From: Ramlibacter pallidus
GTDB lineage: Bacteria > Pseudomonadota > Gammaproteobacteria > Burkholderiales > Burkholderiaceae_C
DNA: 64,000 bases
NCBI RefSeq assembly: GCF_015070875.1
Contig: NZ_JADDIV010000005.1
Location: forward strand, 310,001 to 374,000
Direction of reading: 5' to 3'
The notes beneath the pieces were generated by a model. The model worked only from the letters and a program-made list of their open reading frames with translations, searched no databases and was not told the origin of the DNA. Made by a program: the position numbers and the translations under genes. Shown piece after piece: positions 27,693 to 36,633 of the stretch. Numbering within the stretch: position 1 is the first letter of the stretch; each line of letters opens with the position of its first letter.

Positions 27693-28013
27693 ATGGGCGG
27701 CAAGCCGTACGGCTGCGGGATCGGCCCCGCGTTCGAGGTGATCGGCGGCAAGTGGAAGGCGAGCCTCCTGTGGGAGATGCAGGCGCAGCCACGCCGCTTC
27801 GGCGAGCTGCGGCGCCTGGTGCCCGGCATCAGCGAGAAGATGCTCACGCAGCAGCTGCGCGAGCTGGAAGCCGCGGGGCTCGTCGCGCGGCGCGTGCTCG
27901 AGGTGGTCCCGGCGCATGTCGAGTATTCGGTCACGCCCCTGGGCGCTTCGCTCAGTGCGGCGCTCGCGCCGCTCGCCGATTGGGGCGAGCGCTACGAGCG
28001 CGCGCGGCCCTAG
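27693..28013 (+). CDS. HxlR family transcriptional regulator
   Basis: 106-aa single-domain winged helix (VIGGKWKASLLWEM, RRFGELRRLVPGISEKML, then the YSVTPLG wing). One cysteine near the N-terminus (YGCGIG) is at the position used for redox or electrophile sensing in some HxlR/YodB proteins. Tail-to-tail with an imine-reductase-like gene, overlapping it by 4 bp, and a palindrome lies in that gene's promoter. Probable regulator of that oxidoreductase. Confidence 0.9.
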   Translation: MGGKPYGCGIGPAFEVIGGKWKASLLWEMQAQPRRFGELRRLVPGISEKMLTQQLRELEAAGLVARRVLEVVPAHVEYSVTPLGASLSAALAPLADWGERYERARP

Positions 28014-28888
28014 CCCGGGCGCGCGGAGACGCGGAACACCTGGATCAGCGCGGCAAGTTCCGAATCCGCAAGACCCGCGTCATGGGCCTGCGCCAGCAGC
28101 GAAGCGAACAGGCGCGGCACGCGCGTGTCGATGCCGGCATCGGCCGAGGCTTCCAGGATGCGCTGCGTGGCCACCACCGAAATGCGCAGCGGACTTTCGC
28201 TGACGCGGAAGTCTCCGGACGCGATCACCCCCGCCTGGTGGCGGAAGAAGGCACCGAAGGACGGCGCGATCGACTGGACGATGTCGCCGTAGCGGACGAT
28301 GTCCACGCCGCGCACTTCCGCCAGCCGCGCGCCATGCATGAATCCGGCATACGCGCCGTACACGTACGAGAGCGTGGCGAAGTCCATGGTGGCCGCCGCG
28401 TCGATCGCGGGGCCGAGGTAGACCAGGTTGCCGGCGATGACGCGCAGCAGGCCGGCGACTTGCTCGTAAGCGGCCCGGTCGCCGGACAACAGCAACGGCG
28501 TGTCGGCTTGTCCCATCTGGCTGGGCGCCGCCTGGATCGCGCCTTCGACATACCCCGCGCGGTGGCGTGTCGCCCATTCGGCTGCTTCGAGCGCGTCCTG
28601 CGGGCTGCCGGTCGTGAGCTGGACCAGCACCTTGCCGCGGATCGCCGCCTCGACCGCCGCGTCGTGCAGGATGGCCGCGGCCGCGGCGTAGTCGTACACG
28701 CACATCAGCGTCACGCCGCTCGCCGCCACCGCTTCGGCCGCGCTGCCGGCGGGCCGTGCGCCTGCGCCGACCAGCTCGCTTGCCTTCGCCATTGAACGGT
28801 TCCAGACCGTGACGTCGTGGCCGGCGGCCAGCAGCAGACGGGCGAGCGTGGCGCCCATGGAACCGAGGCCGATCACCGAGACTTGCAT
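28010..28888 (-). CDS. NAD(P)-dependent oxidoreductase, imine-reductase-like
   Basis: 292-aa beta-hydroxyacid-dehydrogenase superfamily enzyme. Rossmann motif GLGSMGATLARLLLAAGHDV with NRS after beta-2 (NADPH preference), and a C-terminal helical domain containing MDFATLSYVYGAYAGFMHGA, the pattern of imine reductases rather than the catalytic-lysine hydroxyacid enzymes. AAGGAGTTGACG precedes the ATG at 28888. Bracketed by an HxlR regulator (convergent) and an AraC regulator (divergent). Natural substrate unknown. Confidence 0.85.
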   Translation of the reverse strand: MQVSVIGLGSMGATLARLLLAAGHDVTVWNRSMAKASELVGAGARPAGSAAEAVAASGVTLMCVYDYAAAAAILHDAAVEAAIRGKVLVQLTTGSPQDALEAAEWATRHRAGYVEGAIQAAPSQMGQADTPLLLSGDRAAYEQVAGLLRVIAGNLVYLGPAIDAAATMDFATLSYVYGAYAGFMHGARLAEVRGVDIVRYGDIVQSIAPSFGAFFRHQAGVIASGDFRVSESPLRISVVATQRILEASADAGIDTRVPRLFASLLAQAHDAGLADSELAALIQVFRVSARPG

Positions 28889-28944
28889 CGTCAACTCCTT
28901 GTGTAGAGGAGGGCGATGCTCGCGGCCGCGCCCGGGCGCCACAA

Positions 28945-28967
28945 GCACTGACACACTTGTCAGGTGC
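28945..28967. promoter_or_regulatory. Inverted repeat between imine-reductase-like and AraC genes
   Basis: TGACACACTTGTCA (28949-28962; arms TGACA/TGTCA) is extended by near-symmetrical GCAC/GGTGC flanks. It is 57 bp upstream of the reductase start. HxlR proteins bind such dyads, so this is a candidate operator. Confidence 0.4.
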
Positions 28968-29024
28968 TGAACTTTCGGTAAGCACCCGCTCCCCCCGTGC
29001 GCCTCGTGTAGGCACAATCACGCC

Positions 29025-29876
29025 ATGGCCGACCGCCTCTTCCTGCGCCTCGCCGACGACCCGTTGTACGCGCCGGAGACGACCGTGCCGGCCGGCACGA
29101 TGCAGGACCTGGCAGTGCCCCGCGCGTTGGCCCCCTACGTCGCCAATGCGATGAGCTACCAGGACGCAATCGCGCCCGGTCTCGAAGTCACCGAACGCGT
29201 GCTGCCGGACGGCGCGCTTCGGCTGATCTTCGATTTCCAGGGCGACCGCGTGACGGCGCGCGTCGCCGGTGCGAGCACGCGCGCGGTGCTGCTCACGCAT
29301 CGCGGCGAGATGCGTGGCCTCTCGGTCACGCTGCGGCCCGGCGCGTCGCTGGCCTTGCTCGGCCTGGCCGCGCACGAACTCACCGATGCAGATCACGCCT
29401 GGGACGACGTCGCGCCGCTCGCGGTCCGAGGCATCGGGGTCAGGCTGCTGGAGGCACGTTCGCCGCACGCGCGCATGGCGGTCGTGTTCCAGGCCCTGCA
29501 GGCGCGGCTGCCAACCGATGGTCCGGACAGCAGCGAAAGAGTCGCGCACGCCATGCGGGTGCTGCGGCACAGCCGGGCGGTACGCCCCGTCACGGACGCT
29601 GCACGCGCGCTCGGCGTGGGCGAGCGCCGGCTGCAGCAGCTCTTTCGCGAGCACACCGGCCTGGCGCCCAAGGCGTGGCACGGGCTCGCACGGTTCCACG
29701 AATGCCTGCGGCTGCTGCGCGACCGCACCTCCGTGTCCTGGGCCGAGCTGGCCGTGGAGGCCGGGTTCCACGACCAGGCCCACCTGTCGAACACCTTCCG
29801 CGCCATCTGCGCCTGCACGCCGGGGCAGTTCCTGGCCGAGCGGGCGGCTTCGGGTTTTTCCAAGACGGCGTCCTGA
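29025..29876 (+). CDS. AraC family regulator with DUF6597-type N-terminal domain
   Basis: 283-aa regulator. The N-terminal ~150 residues contain LPDGALRLIFDFQGDRV, typical of the DUF6597 sensor-like module; the C-terminus carries a double helix-turn-helix (AARALGVGERRLQQLFREHT and AVEAGFHDQAHLSNTFRAI). Divergent from the imine-reductase-like gene and 44 bp upstream of an SDR gene on the same strand, so it may control either or both. Effector unknown. Confidence 0.88.
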   Translation: MADRLFLRLADDPLYAPETTVPAGTMQDLAVPRALAPYVANAMSYQDAIAPGLEVTERVLPDGALRLIFDFQGDRVTARVAGASTRAVLLTHRGEMRGLSVTLRPGASLALLGLAAHELTDADHAWDDVAPLAVRGIGVRLLEARSPHARMAVVFQALQARLPTDGPDSSERVAHAMRVLRHSRAVRPVTDAARALGVGERRLQQLFREHTGLAPKAWHGLARFHECLRLLRDRTSVSWAELAVEAGFHDQAHLSNTFRAICACTPGQFLAERAASGFSKTAS

Positions 29877-29920
29877 GCTCGCGCTAAGGTGCGCGGCATG
29901 TCGGAACCAAGGAAAGAGCC

Positions 29921-30811
29921 ATGGGGAACCTGAAGGATTGCATCGCCGTCGTGACCGGGGCCACGCGCGGCGCGGGCCGCGGCATCGCGGTGGAGCTGGG
30001 CGCGGCGGGCGCGACGGTGTACGTCACCGGCCGCAGCACGCGGGCGCAGCCGGCGCCGGCCTACGGACAGATCCTGTCGCTGTCCGGGATGGACCGCTTG
30101 CCCGGCAGCATCGAGGCCACGGCCGAGGAGGTGACGGCGGCCGGCGGGCGCGGCATCGCGGTGCGCTGCGACCACACCGACGAAGCGGACGTCGCCGCGT
30201 TGTTCCGGCGCGTGGAGCAGGAGCAGGGGCGGATCGACCTTCTCGTCAACAACGCCTGGGGTGGGCACGAGGTGTTCGACGGCGTGTTCCAGGCACCGTT
30301 CTGGGAACGCGGCATGGAGCAGTGGGACCCGTTCATCAACCGCGGCGTGCGCAACCACCTGCTGGCGAGCCGCATCGCCGCACCGTGGATGGTTCGCCGC
30401 CGCCGCGGCCTGATCGTCACCACGACCTTCTGGGACCGGGACCGCTACATGGAAGGCAACCTGTTCTACGACCTGGCCAAGTCCGCGATGACGCGGCTGG
30501 CCTTCGGCATGGCGCAGGAGCTGCGGCCGCACGGCGTCGCTTCCGTTGCGGTGACGCCGGGATGGATGCGCACGGAGTTCGTGCTGGCGGGCCACCACAC
30601 GGACGAGGCGCATTGGAGAGAGAAGCCCGCGCTGGCGCGCACCGAGTCGCCGCGCTACCTCGGGCGCGCGGTGGCCGCCCTCGCTGCCGATCCGCAGGTG
30701 TTCGCGCGCACGGGACAGGTGCTGCGCGTGGGCGACCTGGCGCGCAGCTACGCGTTCACGGACATCGACGGGCGGCAGGTCCCGCCCTTCGAGCTCGACG
30801 CGCACGCCTGA
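29921..30811 (+). CDS. SDR family oxidoreductase (long form)
   Basis: 296-aa SDR with TGATRGAGRG cofactor motif near residue 13, GRSTR after beta-2 (NADP-type), LLVNNAWGG in place of the usual NNAG, and catalytic YDLAKSA. The residue before the active-site Tyr that normally is Ser lies in IVTTTFW, so Thr may substitute. It follows the AraC gene and has a GGAAAGAGCC ribosome-binding site. Convergent, 3 bp apart, with another SDR gene. Substrate unknown. Confidence 0.87.
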   Translation: MGNLKDCIAVVTGATRGAGRGIAVELGAAGATVYVTGRSTRAQPAPAYGQILSLSGMDRLPGSIEATAEEVTAAGGRGIAVRCDHTDEADVAALFRRVEQEQGRIDLLVNNAWGGHEVFDGVFQAPFWERGMEQWDPFINRGVRNHLLASRIAAPWMVRRRRGLIVTTTFWDRDRYMEGNLFYDLAKSAMTRLAFGMAQELRPHGVASVAVTPGWMRTEFVLAGHHTDEAHWREKPALARTESPRYLGRAVAALAADPQVFARTGQVLRVGDLARSYAFTDIDGRQVPPFELDAHA

Positions 30812-30814
30812 AGG

Positions 30815-31564
30815 TCAGACCGCGAGGAAGCCGCCGTCCAGCACCATTTCGCTGCCGACCGCATAGGCCGATTCGTCCGACGCGAGGTAGACCGCCGCCA
30901 GCGCGATCTCGTCGGGCGTGCCGAAGCGCCGCGCGGGGATCTGGGCGGTCAGCGCCTCCTTCATCGCCCGCAGGTCGTCCCCCGGCAGGCCCAGCTTTTC
31001 GTAGATGGGCGTCGTCACCGGCCCCGGGCTCAGGGTGTTGACCCGGATGCCGCGCGGCAGCAGGTCGCCGGACAGCGTCCGCGCGAGCGAGCGCAGCGCC
31101 GCCTTGGAGGCCGAGTAGACGCTCGAGTTCGGCATCCCGATGTGCGCATTCACCGAACTGACCAGCACGACCGAGGACGGGTCCGCCAGCAGCGGCAGCA
31201 GCGCCTGCAGCAGGAAGAACGGGCCCTTGAAGTTCACCGCGAAGGACCGGTCGAAGGTCTCCGTGTCCCACGCGTCCAGCGGCCGGAACACGCCGATCGC
31301 CGCGTTGAGCACGGCGACGTCGAGGCCGCCGAAGTGATCGCGCACGCGCTGCCCCAGCCGCTGCTGGGCGGGCACGTCGCCGGCGTCGCAACGCACGGCG
31401 AGCGTGTCCGGCCCCAGCGCCTGCCGGGCCTGCGCAAGCCGCGCCTCGTTCTCGCCGGTGATGATCACCCGCGCGCCTTCCGCGATGAAGCGTTGCGCGA
31501 TGGCGAAACCGATGCCCGTCGTCGCGCCGGTGACCAGCGCGCGCTTGCCTTGCAACCTGTCCAT
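30815..31564 (-). CDS. SDR family oxidoreductase
   Basis: 249-aa classical SDR: TGATTGIGFAIA cofactor motif, NAAIG, VSSVNAHIG with the catalytic serine, YSASK active site, and the LDGGF C-terminus. Acts in the cytosol as a dehydrogenase or reductase of unknown substrate. No obvious regulator is adjacent apart from the AraC gene 1 kb away. The 124-bp upstream region shows no clear dyad. Confidence 0.9.
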   Translation of the reverse strand: MDRLQGKRALVTGATTGIGFAIAQRFIAEGARVIITGENEARLAQARQALGPDTLAVRCDAGDVPAQQRLGQRVRDHFGGLDVAVLNAAIGVFRPLDAWDTETFDRSFAVNFKGPFFLLQALLPLLADPSSVVLVSSVNAHIGMPNSSVYSASKAALRSLARTLSGDLLPRGIRVNTLSPGPVTTPIYEKLGLPGDDLRAMKEALTAQIPARRFGTPDEIALAAVYLASDESAYAVGSEMVLDGGFLAV

Positions 31565-31688
31565 GGAATCTCGTCCTGTCGTTCATGCCCGATGCGGGCG
31601 GGACAGGGACAGTAAGAGGACAGGCGCCGTGGTGCGCGCCGATTCCGGACGCGCGTTCCCGGAAAGGATGTCCGCTTCCGGCCAGCCG

Positions 31689-32363
31689 CTAGGCGGCGCG
31701 CGCGCGCTTCGGACGGCGCACGGCGCGGACGGTGCCGCTCGCGCCGCCGCCGGCATAGAACAAGTCGGCACCGTCGGACTCCAGGCCGCTCACGAAGGTG
31801 CCTTGGGGCATGCGCAAGCGTTCCTGCACCGCGCCGCTCTCCGGGTCGATGCGGCGGATCTCGCTCTCCTCCGCTTCCCATGTGGCGTGCCACAGCTCGC
31901 CGTCGACCCAGGTGACGCCGGTGACGAAGCGGTTCGATTCGATGGTGCGTTTCACGGCGCCCGTTTCGGGATCGACCTGGTGGATGCGGCGGCCGCGGTA
32001 CTCGCCGACCCACAGGCTGCCTTCCGCCCAGGTGAGCCCCGAGTCGCCGCCCTGGCCGGGCGCGGGGATCGATCGCACGACGGCGCCCGTGGCCGGGTCG
32101 ATCTTGTCGATGCGCGATTCGGCGATCTGGTACAGGTACCTGCCGTCGAAGGCGGTGCCGGCATCGCACGGCACGTCGAGCGTGCGGACCGTCGCGCCGC
32201 TTTGCGGATCGAGCGCCAGCAGCGCCTCGCCGGTCGCGGCCCACACGTGGCGACCGTCGTGCGTCACGCCGGCCACGCTCCTGGCGCCGGGGAAGGGACC
32301 GAGCTCGCGCACGATCTCCGCGGTTTCCATGGGGACTTCAGGGAGGCCCTGCTGCTTGTTCAT
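31689..32363 (-). CDS. Beta-propeller-like protein (NHL/glutamine-cyclotransferase-like)
   Basis: 224-aa protein made of short repeats of the type LWVGEYRGRRIHQVDPETGAV, with DP-x-(T/S)-GAV at each turn, which indicates a five- or six-bladed propeller related to streptogramin lyase or glutaminyl cyclase folds. No signal peptide, so probably cytosolic. No catalytic signature identified. It is 45 bp downstream of a TPR/helix-turn-helix regulator on the same strand, probably one operon; it may be that regulator's ligand-binding partner or target. Confidence 0.7.
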   Translation of the reverse strand: MNKQQGLPEVPMETAEIVRELGPFPGARSVAGVTHDGRHVWAATGEALLALDPQSGATVRTLDVPCDAGTAFDGRYLYQIAESRIDKIDPATGAVVRSIPAPGQGGDSGLTWAEGSLWVGEYRGRRIHQVDPETGAVKRTIESNRFVTGVTWVDGELWHATWEAEESEIRRIDPESGAVQERLRMPQGTFVSGLESDGADLFYAGGGASGTVRAVRRPKRARAA

Positions 32364-32408
32364 CGCTGTTCCTTGCGGCGCGTCGGTGTCGGCGCCATGA
32401 CCCGGACT

Positions 32409-33629
32409 CTAGCCAGGGGAGAGCGCGGCCGGGAGTAACAAGATCGTCGTGAATCCCGCCAGCGGCGGCGAGAGCCAGCGTTGGGCGCGCGCCTTGCCGA
32501 CGGAACGGACGCGCCCCGCCGCCTCCAGCTCGGCCAGCGCACGCTGCACCGTCCGCTGGCTCGCGCCCAGGGCCAGTGCAAGCGCCGACGTCGACCACGC
32601 CTCGCCGTCGGACAGCAGGGCGAGCAGCGAGGCCTGGTCGCCCGCGATCGGCGGCGCGAGCAGCACCACCTCGCGTCCCGCCGCCGCACGCAGGGAGAAG
32701 CCGCGCGCCGTCGCTTCGATGCGGGCCAGGGGCCTGAGCAGCGCGCGCAGGCGGCCGATCTCGACCCGCAGCCGCGCGCGGTGCGTCTCGTCCGGGTGCC
32801 GCGTGCGGAAGGCTTCGGCGATCAGCGTGTCGCGCTCCGCGTCCGCGGGCCACGCCCGGGCCAGCGCCGCCGCGAGCGTGAAGAGCACCGGCCGGCGGGC
32901 CAGGTCGCAGGCATGGGCGCGGATGCTCACCCGCCGGCGGCAGGCGTCGACGACCAGCGCGTCCGATGCGAGGACCTCGGCCACTTCTTCCAGCCGCAGG
33001 CGCTGCTCGCCATCGGCACGGATGCGCCGGGCCGCGGGGCGCTGGAGGGCGAGCGCTGCCTCCGTCACCTCGGCCTGCAGCGCGGGCACGCCCGCGCGCT
33101 GCGCCAGCGCCGATGCGCGTTCCATTGCGGCGCGCGCCACGGCGGTCTGCAGGGAACGGAGCGCGAGTTCCGCGCCCGCCAGTTCGGCCACCGCCGCCAG
33201 GGACGGATGCAGGGGGCGCAGGTCGATGCCCGCCAGGGCGGCCGCGGCATCGTCCAGGCGGCCGAGCAGGACCAGCCTGCGGACGCCGACGAGGCGCGCC
33301 TGCGCGGCATTCGCGGCGTCGCCCTGCACGTCGAGGGTGGCCGCCGCCTGCGCGAGCGCGCGCGGCGCTCCCGCGAAGTCGCGCATCGCCAGGGCCACTT
33401 CCGCGTCGGCGACGACGCAGCGGGCGCGCGCCACCTCCTCGTGCGCACCGAAGCCGCGCGCCGCCCGGCGCAGGAGTTCGCGGGCGCGGGCGTGCTCGCC
33501 CAGCTGCGCCATCGCGATCCCGCGCAGCGCCAGCGCCGGCGGGTCCTCGCGCAGCGCGACGCGCTTGAGCGCGCCGAGCGCGTCCCCGCCAGCCAGCGCC
33601 CGTGCGGACGCCGCGATCAGCGAGTCCAC
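32409..33629 (-). CDS. Large regulator with helical repeats and two DNA-binding-like domains
   Basis: 406-aa protein. Residues 1-210 form alanine-rich helical repeats like TPRs; about 228-312 resemble an OmpR-type winged helix (RAHACDLARRPVLFTL ... RLRVEIGRLRALL); about 335-385 form a second winged helix (LALALGASQRTVQRALAELE) like DeoR/MarR domains. Stand-alone sensor-regulators with TPR modules occur in Burkholderiales, but I do not recognise a named family. Lies between a propeller gene and a BTAD regulator, all on the minus strand with gaps of 45 and 25 bp. Confidence 0.7.
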   Translation of the reverse strand: MDSLIAASARALAGGDALGALKRVALREDPPALALRGIAMAQLGEHARARELLRRAARGFGAHEEVARARCVVADAEVALAMRDFAGAPRALAQAAATLDVQGDAANAAQARLVGVRRLVLLGRLDDAAAALAGIDLRPLHPSLAAVAELAGAELALRSLQTAVARAAMERASALAQRAGVPALQAEVTEAALALQRPAARRIRADGEQRLRLEEVAEVLASDALVVDACRRRVSIRAHACDLARRPVLFTLAAALARAWPADAERDTLIAEAFRTRHPDETHRARLRVEIGRLRALLRPLARIEATARGFSLRAAAGREVVLLAPPIAGDQASLLALLSDGEAWSTSALALALGASQRTVQRALAELEAAGRVRSVGKARAQRWLSPPLAGFTTILLLPAALSPG

Positions 33630-33654
33630 CGGCGATCCCGCTGCGACGACGGCT

Positions 33655-35676
33655 TCAAGCGGCTACGCTCCGCATCGCCTGGCGCACCAGGCTCTCCGCA
33701 TCGCCCCCGAACTTGAACGCCTGCAGGAAGGCGTCGATGCCGTAGCCCGGTTGCGCGCGCTGGATCGCCGTGGCGAAGGCCTGCGCCTCCTGCTTGCGGC
33801 CGGCCAGGGCCACGCAGACCATCGCGATGGCCTGGATGTGGACGTGCGCATTGGGCCGGGCCGCGGAGCGGGCGCCCCAGTCGGCGGCCTCGTCGTAGCG
33901 GCCGAGGCGCGCCAGCGCCAGCGCGCGCGAGGCCAGCATGCCGAACAGCAGGGGATCGAGCGGGCTGAGCGCGCGCGCATGGTCCGCCTCGGCGATCGCC
34001 GTCTCCGGATCGCCGGACTGCGCATGCACGAAGCCGAGCGTGTAGTGCCCCAGCGCGAAGTTGGGGCTCAGCTCGATGGCGGCGCGCAATTCGCGCAGCG
34101 CCTCGTCGTCCTCGCTGTTGCGCAGCCACATGGCGCGGCCGAGCGCCCAGTGCGAGGCCGGGTCGTGTTCGTCGGCCATCACGCCGTCGGCCGCGGCGCG
34201 GTACGCCTGCTCGATGGCGGCCCTGCGATCGCCCCAGCCCAGGAAGGCGTCCTGGAAGTGCGTGAAGGAGAGCCCCGCGAGCGGCCGCGCAAAGGTCGGG
34301 TCCAGCCGCGCCGCCGCGCGGAAGAACTGGCGGGCCTGCTCGTTGTCCTCGCGGTGGAAGCGCATCATGTGCCAGAGGCCGCGGTGGTGCGACTCCCAGG
34401 CATCGAGCGAAGCCGGGTTCTTGAGGATCGCGCGGTTGCGCTCGGCGACTTCCACCTGGTGGGCGATGGCGGTGACGATGCGGTTGCCGATCTCGTCCAG
34501 CACCGCGAAGGTGTCGTCGATGCGGCCGGAGAACTCCTCTCCCCACACCACCTGCGCGCTGCGGGTCTCGGCCAGCTGCACCGACACCGCCAGGTGGCCG
34601 CCGGGGGTTCGCCGCAGGGAACCGCTGGCGACATAGTCGACGTCGAGGCGGCGGCCCGAATCGTCCGAGTCGACGCGCCGTTCCGCCAGCGCGAACATCG
34701 TGCCTTCGGCGATCACGAACATGCTGCGCAGCTTGGCCAGGCGCGTGATGATGTCGTGCGCCATCCCGTCGGCCAGGCCGCCGCGCAGGGGCACCCCTGG
34801 AGAGCGGTCCGAGAAGGGCAGGACCGCCAGGGACGCGCGGCGGGCCGGTGCCGCTGGCGCGGCTGCAGCCTCGATCGGGGACGCAAGGGTCTGGATGACG
34901 GGCACCTGCGCGAAGGCGTGGCGCGCCTTCGCCTGCTGCCAGGCGCGCCCGATCGGCGCCCAGTCCTGTCCTTCGGCTTCGTACTGGCGCGCGGCGGCCG
35001 CGACGTGCTCGTCGCCTTCGCGGATGCGACCGCGTGCGGCCAGGGCCTGCAGCAGCTGCTCGTGCGCCTGGCGGTCGAACGGCGTGACGGCGAGCCAGCG
35101 CTCCAGCGCGGCCAGGGCCGCGTCGCTGCCGACCTCCAGCGTCCGCACCCGGTGTTCGAGGACCGCGGCATGGGCCGCGCGGAAGCGCCGGCGCTCCGCC
35201 ACCAGCCAGCCGGTGAAAGCGGGGCTGCGCGGCAGGTCGAGTCCCTCCAGCAGTTCGCCGCGGGCCAGCAGTTCCGCGAGCGCCTGCAGGCGCTCCGCCG
35301 GCAAGGTGGCGAGCCCCGCGCGCAGCGCGTCCTGCACCTGCACGGCGTCGATGGTGCCATCCCGCAGGTCGACGGCCACGCCTTCGCCGTCGGTGACCAC
35401 GCGCCCGCGCCCGTCGTCGTCGAGCACCGTCCGCAGCTTGCTCAGGCACCAGCGCAATTCGCCGCGCGGATCGCTCGGCAGGTCCCACAGCAGCTCGCAG
35501 AGATGGCTGCGGCTGGCGGGGCGGGAAGACAGCGCCAGGTAGGCAAGCAGGGCGCGGGCCTTGCGCGAGGGCGGCAGTGCCACCGGCACGCCGTCGCGGC
35601 GCAGCTCCGGCGGGCCGAACAGCCGCACGGCGAGCCCCGAGGCCGCCGGCGAGTCCGTCTGCATCCGCGTTCGCAT
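33655..35676 (-). CDS. SARP-like regulator: winged helix, BTAD, sensor-like domain, TPR
   Basis: 673 aa from the chosen ATG at 35676; ATGs at 35688 and 35664 are equally possible, and upstream candidates would overlap the divergent methyltransferase. Domain order: winged helix (LRRDGVPVALPPSRKARALL, about residues 18-95), bacterial transcriptional-activation domain (about 100-240), a beta/alpha domain starting SLAVLPFSDRSPG as in CadC- or adenylate-cyclase-associated proteins (about 275-410), and C-terminal TPRs. Probably a cytosolic sensor-activator; signal unknown. Divergent from a methyltransferase and haloperoxidase, its likely targets. Confidence 0.82.
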   Translation of the reverse strand: MRTRMQTDSPAASGLAVRLFGPPELRRDGVPVALPPSRKARALLAYLALSSRPASRSHLCELLWDLPSDPRGELRWCLSKLRTVLDDDGRGRVVTDGEGVAVDLRDGTIDAVQVQDALRAGLATLPAERLQALAELLARGELLEGLDLPRSPAFTGWLVAERRRFRAAHAAVLEHRVRTLEVGSDAALAALERWLAVTPFDRQAHEQLLQALAARGRIREGDEHVAAAARQYEAEGQDWAPIGRAWQQAKARHAFAQVPVIQTLASPIEAAAAPAAPARRASLAVLPFSDRSPGVPLRGGLADGMAHDIITRLAKLRSMFVIAEGTMFALAERRVDSDDSGRRLDVDYVASGSLRRTPGGHLAVSVQLAETRSAQVVWGEEFSGRIDDTFAVLDEIGNRIVTAIAHQVEVAERNRAILKNPASLDAWESHHRGLWHMMRFHREDNEQARQFFRAAARLDPTFARPLAGLSFTHFQDAFLGWGDRRAAIEQAYRAAADGVMADEHDPASHWALGRAMWLRNSEDDEALRELRAAIELSPNFALGHYTLGFVHAQSGDPETAIAEADHARALSPLDPLLFGMLASRALALARLGRYDEAADWGARSAARPNAHVHIQAIAMVCVALAGRKQEAQAFATAIQRAQPGYGIDAFLQAFKFGGDAESLVRQAMRSVAA

Positions 35677-35767
35677 TTCCACGCCCATTCCCACGCCTGC
35701 CACCACGCCAGCATCCACGAGGGACGCGGAAAGTGCGGGCCTCGACAACTTTCCCTGGAGCAATTCC

Positions 35768-36619
35768 ATGAATGCATCGTCCGCCGCCGTCGCCGCCCCG
35801 GCTTCCGCCGCAGCCCCCGATTTCGCGGCCATCAAGACCCGCCAGAAGGCCACCTGGGCCTCCGGCGACTATGCCGTGGTCGGCACCACCTTGCAAATCG
35901 TCGGTGAAACCGTGTGCGAGGCGGCCGACCTGCGCGCCGGCCAGCGCGTGCTGGACGTCGCGGCCGGCAACGGCAACGCCACGCTCGCGGCCGCGCGCCG
36001 CTGGTGCGAAGTCACCTCGACCGACTACGTCTCCGCGCTGCTGGAGCGCGGCCGCGAGCGCGCCGCGGCCGAGCGCCTGCACGGCATCGAGTTCCGCGAG
36101 GCGGACGCGGAGGCGTTGCCCTTCGACGACGCGAGCTTCGACGCCGTGCTCTCCACGTTCGGTTGCATGTTCGCCCCGAACCCGGCGCGCGTCGCCAGCG
36201 AACTGCTGCGCGTCTGCCGGCCCGGCGGCCGGATCGCGATGGCCAACTGGACGCCCGAAGGCTTCATCGGCCAGGTCTTCCGGACGGTGGGCAAGCACGT
36301 GCCGCCGCCCGCCGGGGTGAGCTCGCCCGCGCTGTGGGGCACGCGCGACCGCATGGTGGAACTGTTCGGCGCTTCCGCCTCGGACATCACCACCGCGACG
36401 CGCCAATTCGTCTTCCGCTACCGCTCGCCGGAGCACATGCTGGAAGTCTTCCGCAGCTACTACGGACCGATCCTCAAGGCGTTCGCCGCCCTCGAGGGTG
36501 GCGCGCAGCATGCGCTGGGCGAGGAACTGGTGGCGCTCATGCACCGCTTCGACCGCGGCGAGGGCCGCGGCCTGGTGGTCCCCAGCGACTACCTCGAGAT
36601 CGTCATCACCCGCCGCTGA
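35768..36619 (+). CDS. Class I SAM-dependent methyltransferase
   Basis: 283-aa methyltransferase (Methyltransf_11/25). SAM motif I is VLDVAAGNGNATLAAARR (about residues 60-77), motif II acid in TSTDYVS, and motif IV FDAVLSTFGCMFAPN. CTGGAG precedes the ATG at 35768. It is divergent from the large BTAD regulator and 14 bp upstream of a haloperoxidase-like gene, so the pair is probably co-transcribed. Could act on a small metabolite or lipid; target unknown. Confidence 0.88.
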   Translation: MNASSAAVAAPASAAAPDFAAIKTRQKATWASGDYAVVGTTLQIVGETVCEAADLRAGQRVLDVAAGNGNATLAAARRWCEVTSTDYVSALLERGRERAAAERLHGIEFREADAEALPFDDASFDAVLSTFGCMFAPNPARVASELLRVCRPGGRIAMANWTPEGFIGQVFRTVGKHVPPPAGVSSPALWGTRDRMVELFGASASDITTATRQFVFRYRSPEHMLEVFRSYYGPILKAFAALEGGAQHALGEELVALMHRFDRGEGRGLVVPSDYLEIVITRR

Positions 36620-36633
36620 ACCAGGACACGACC

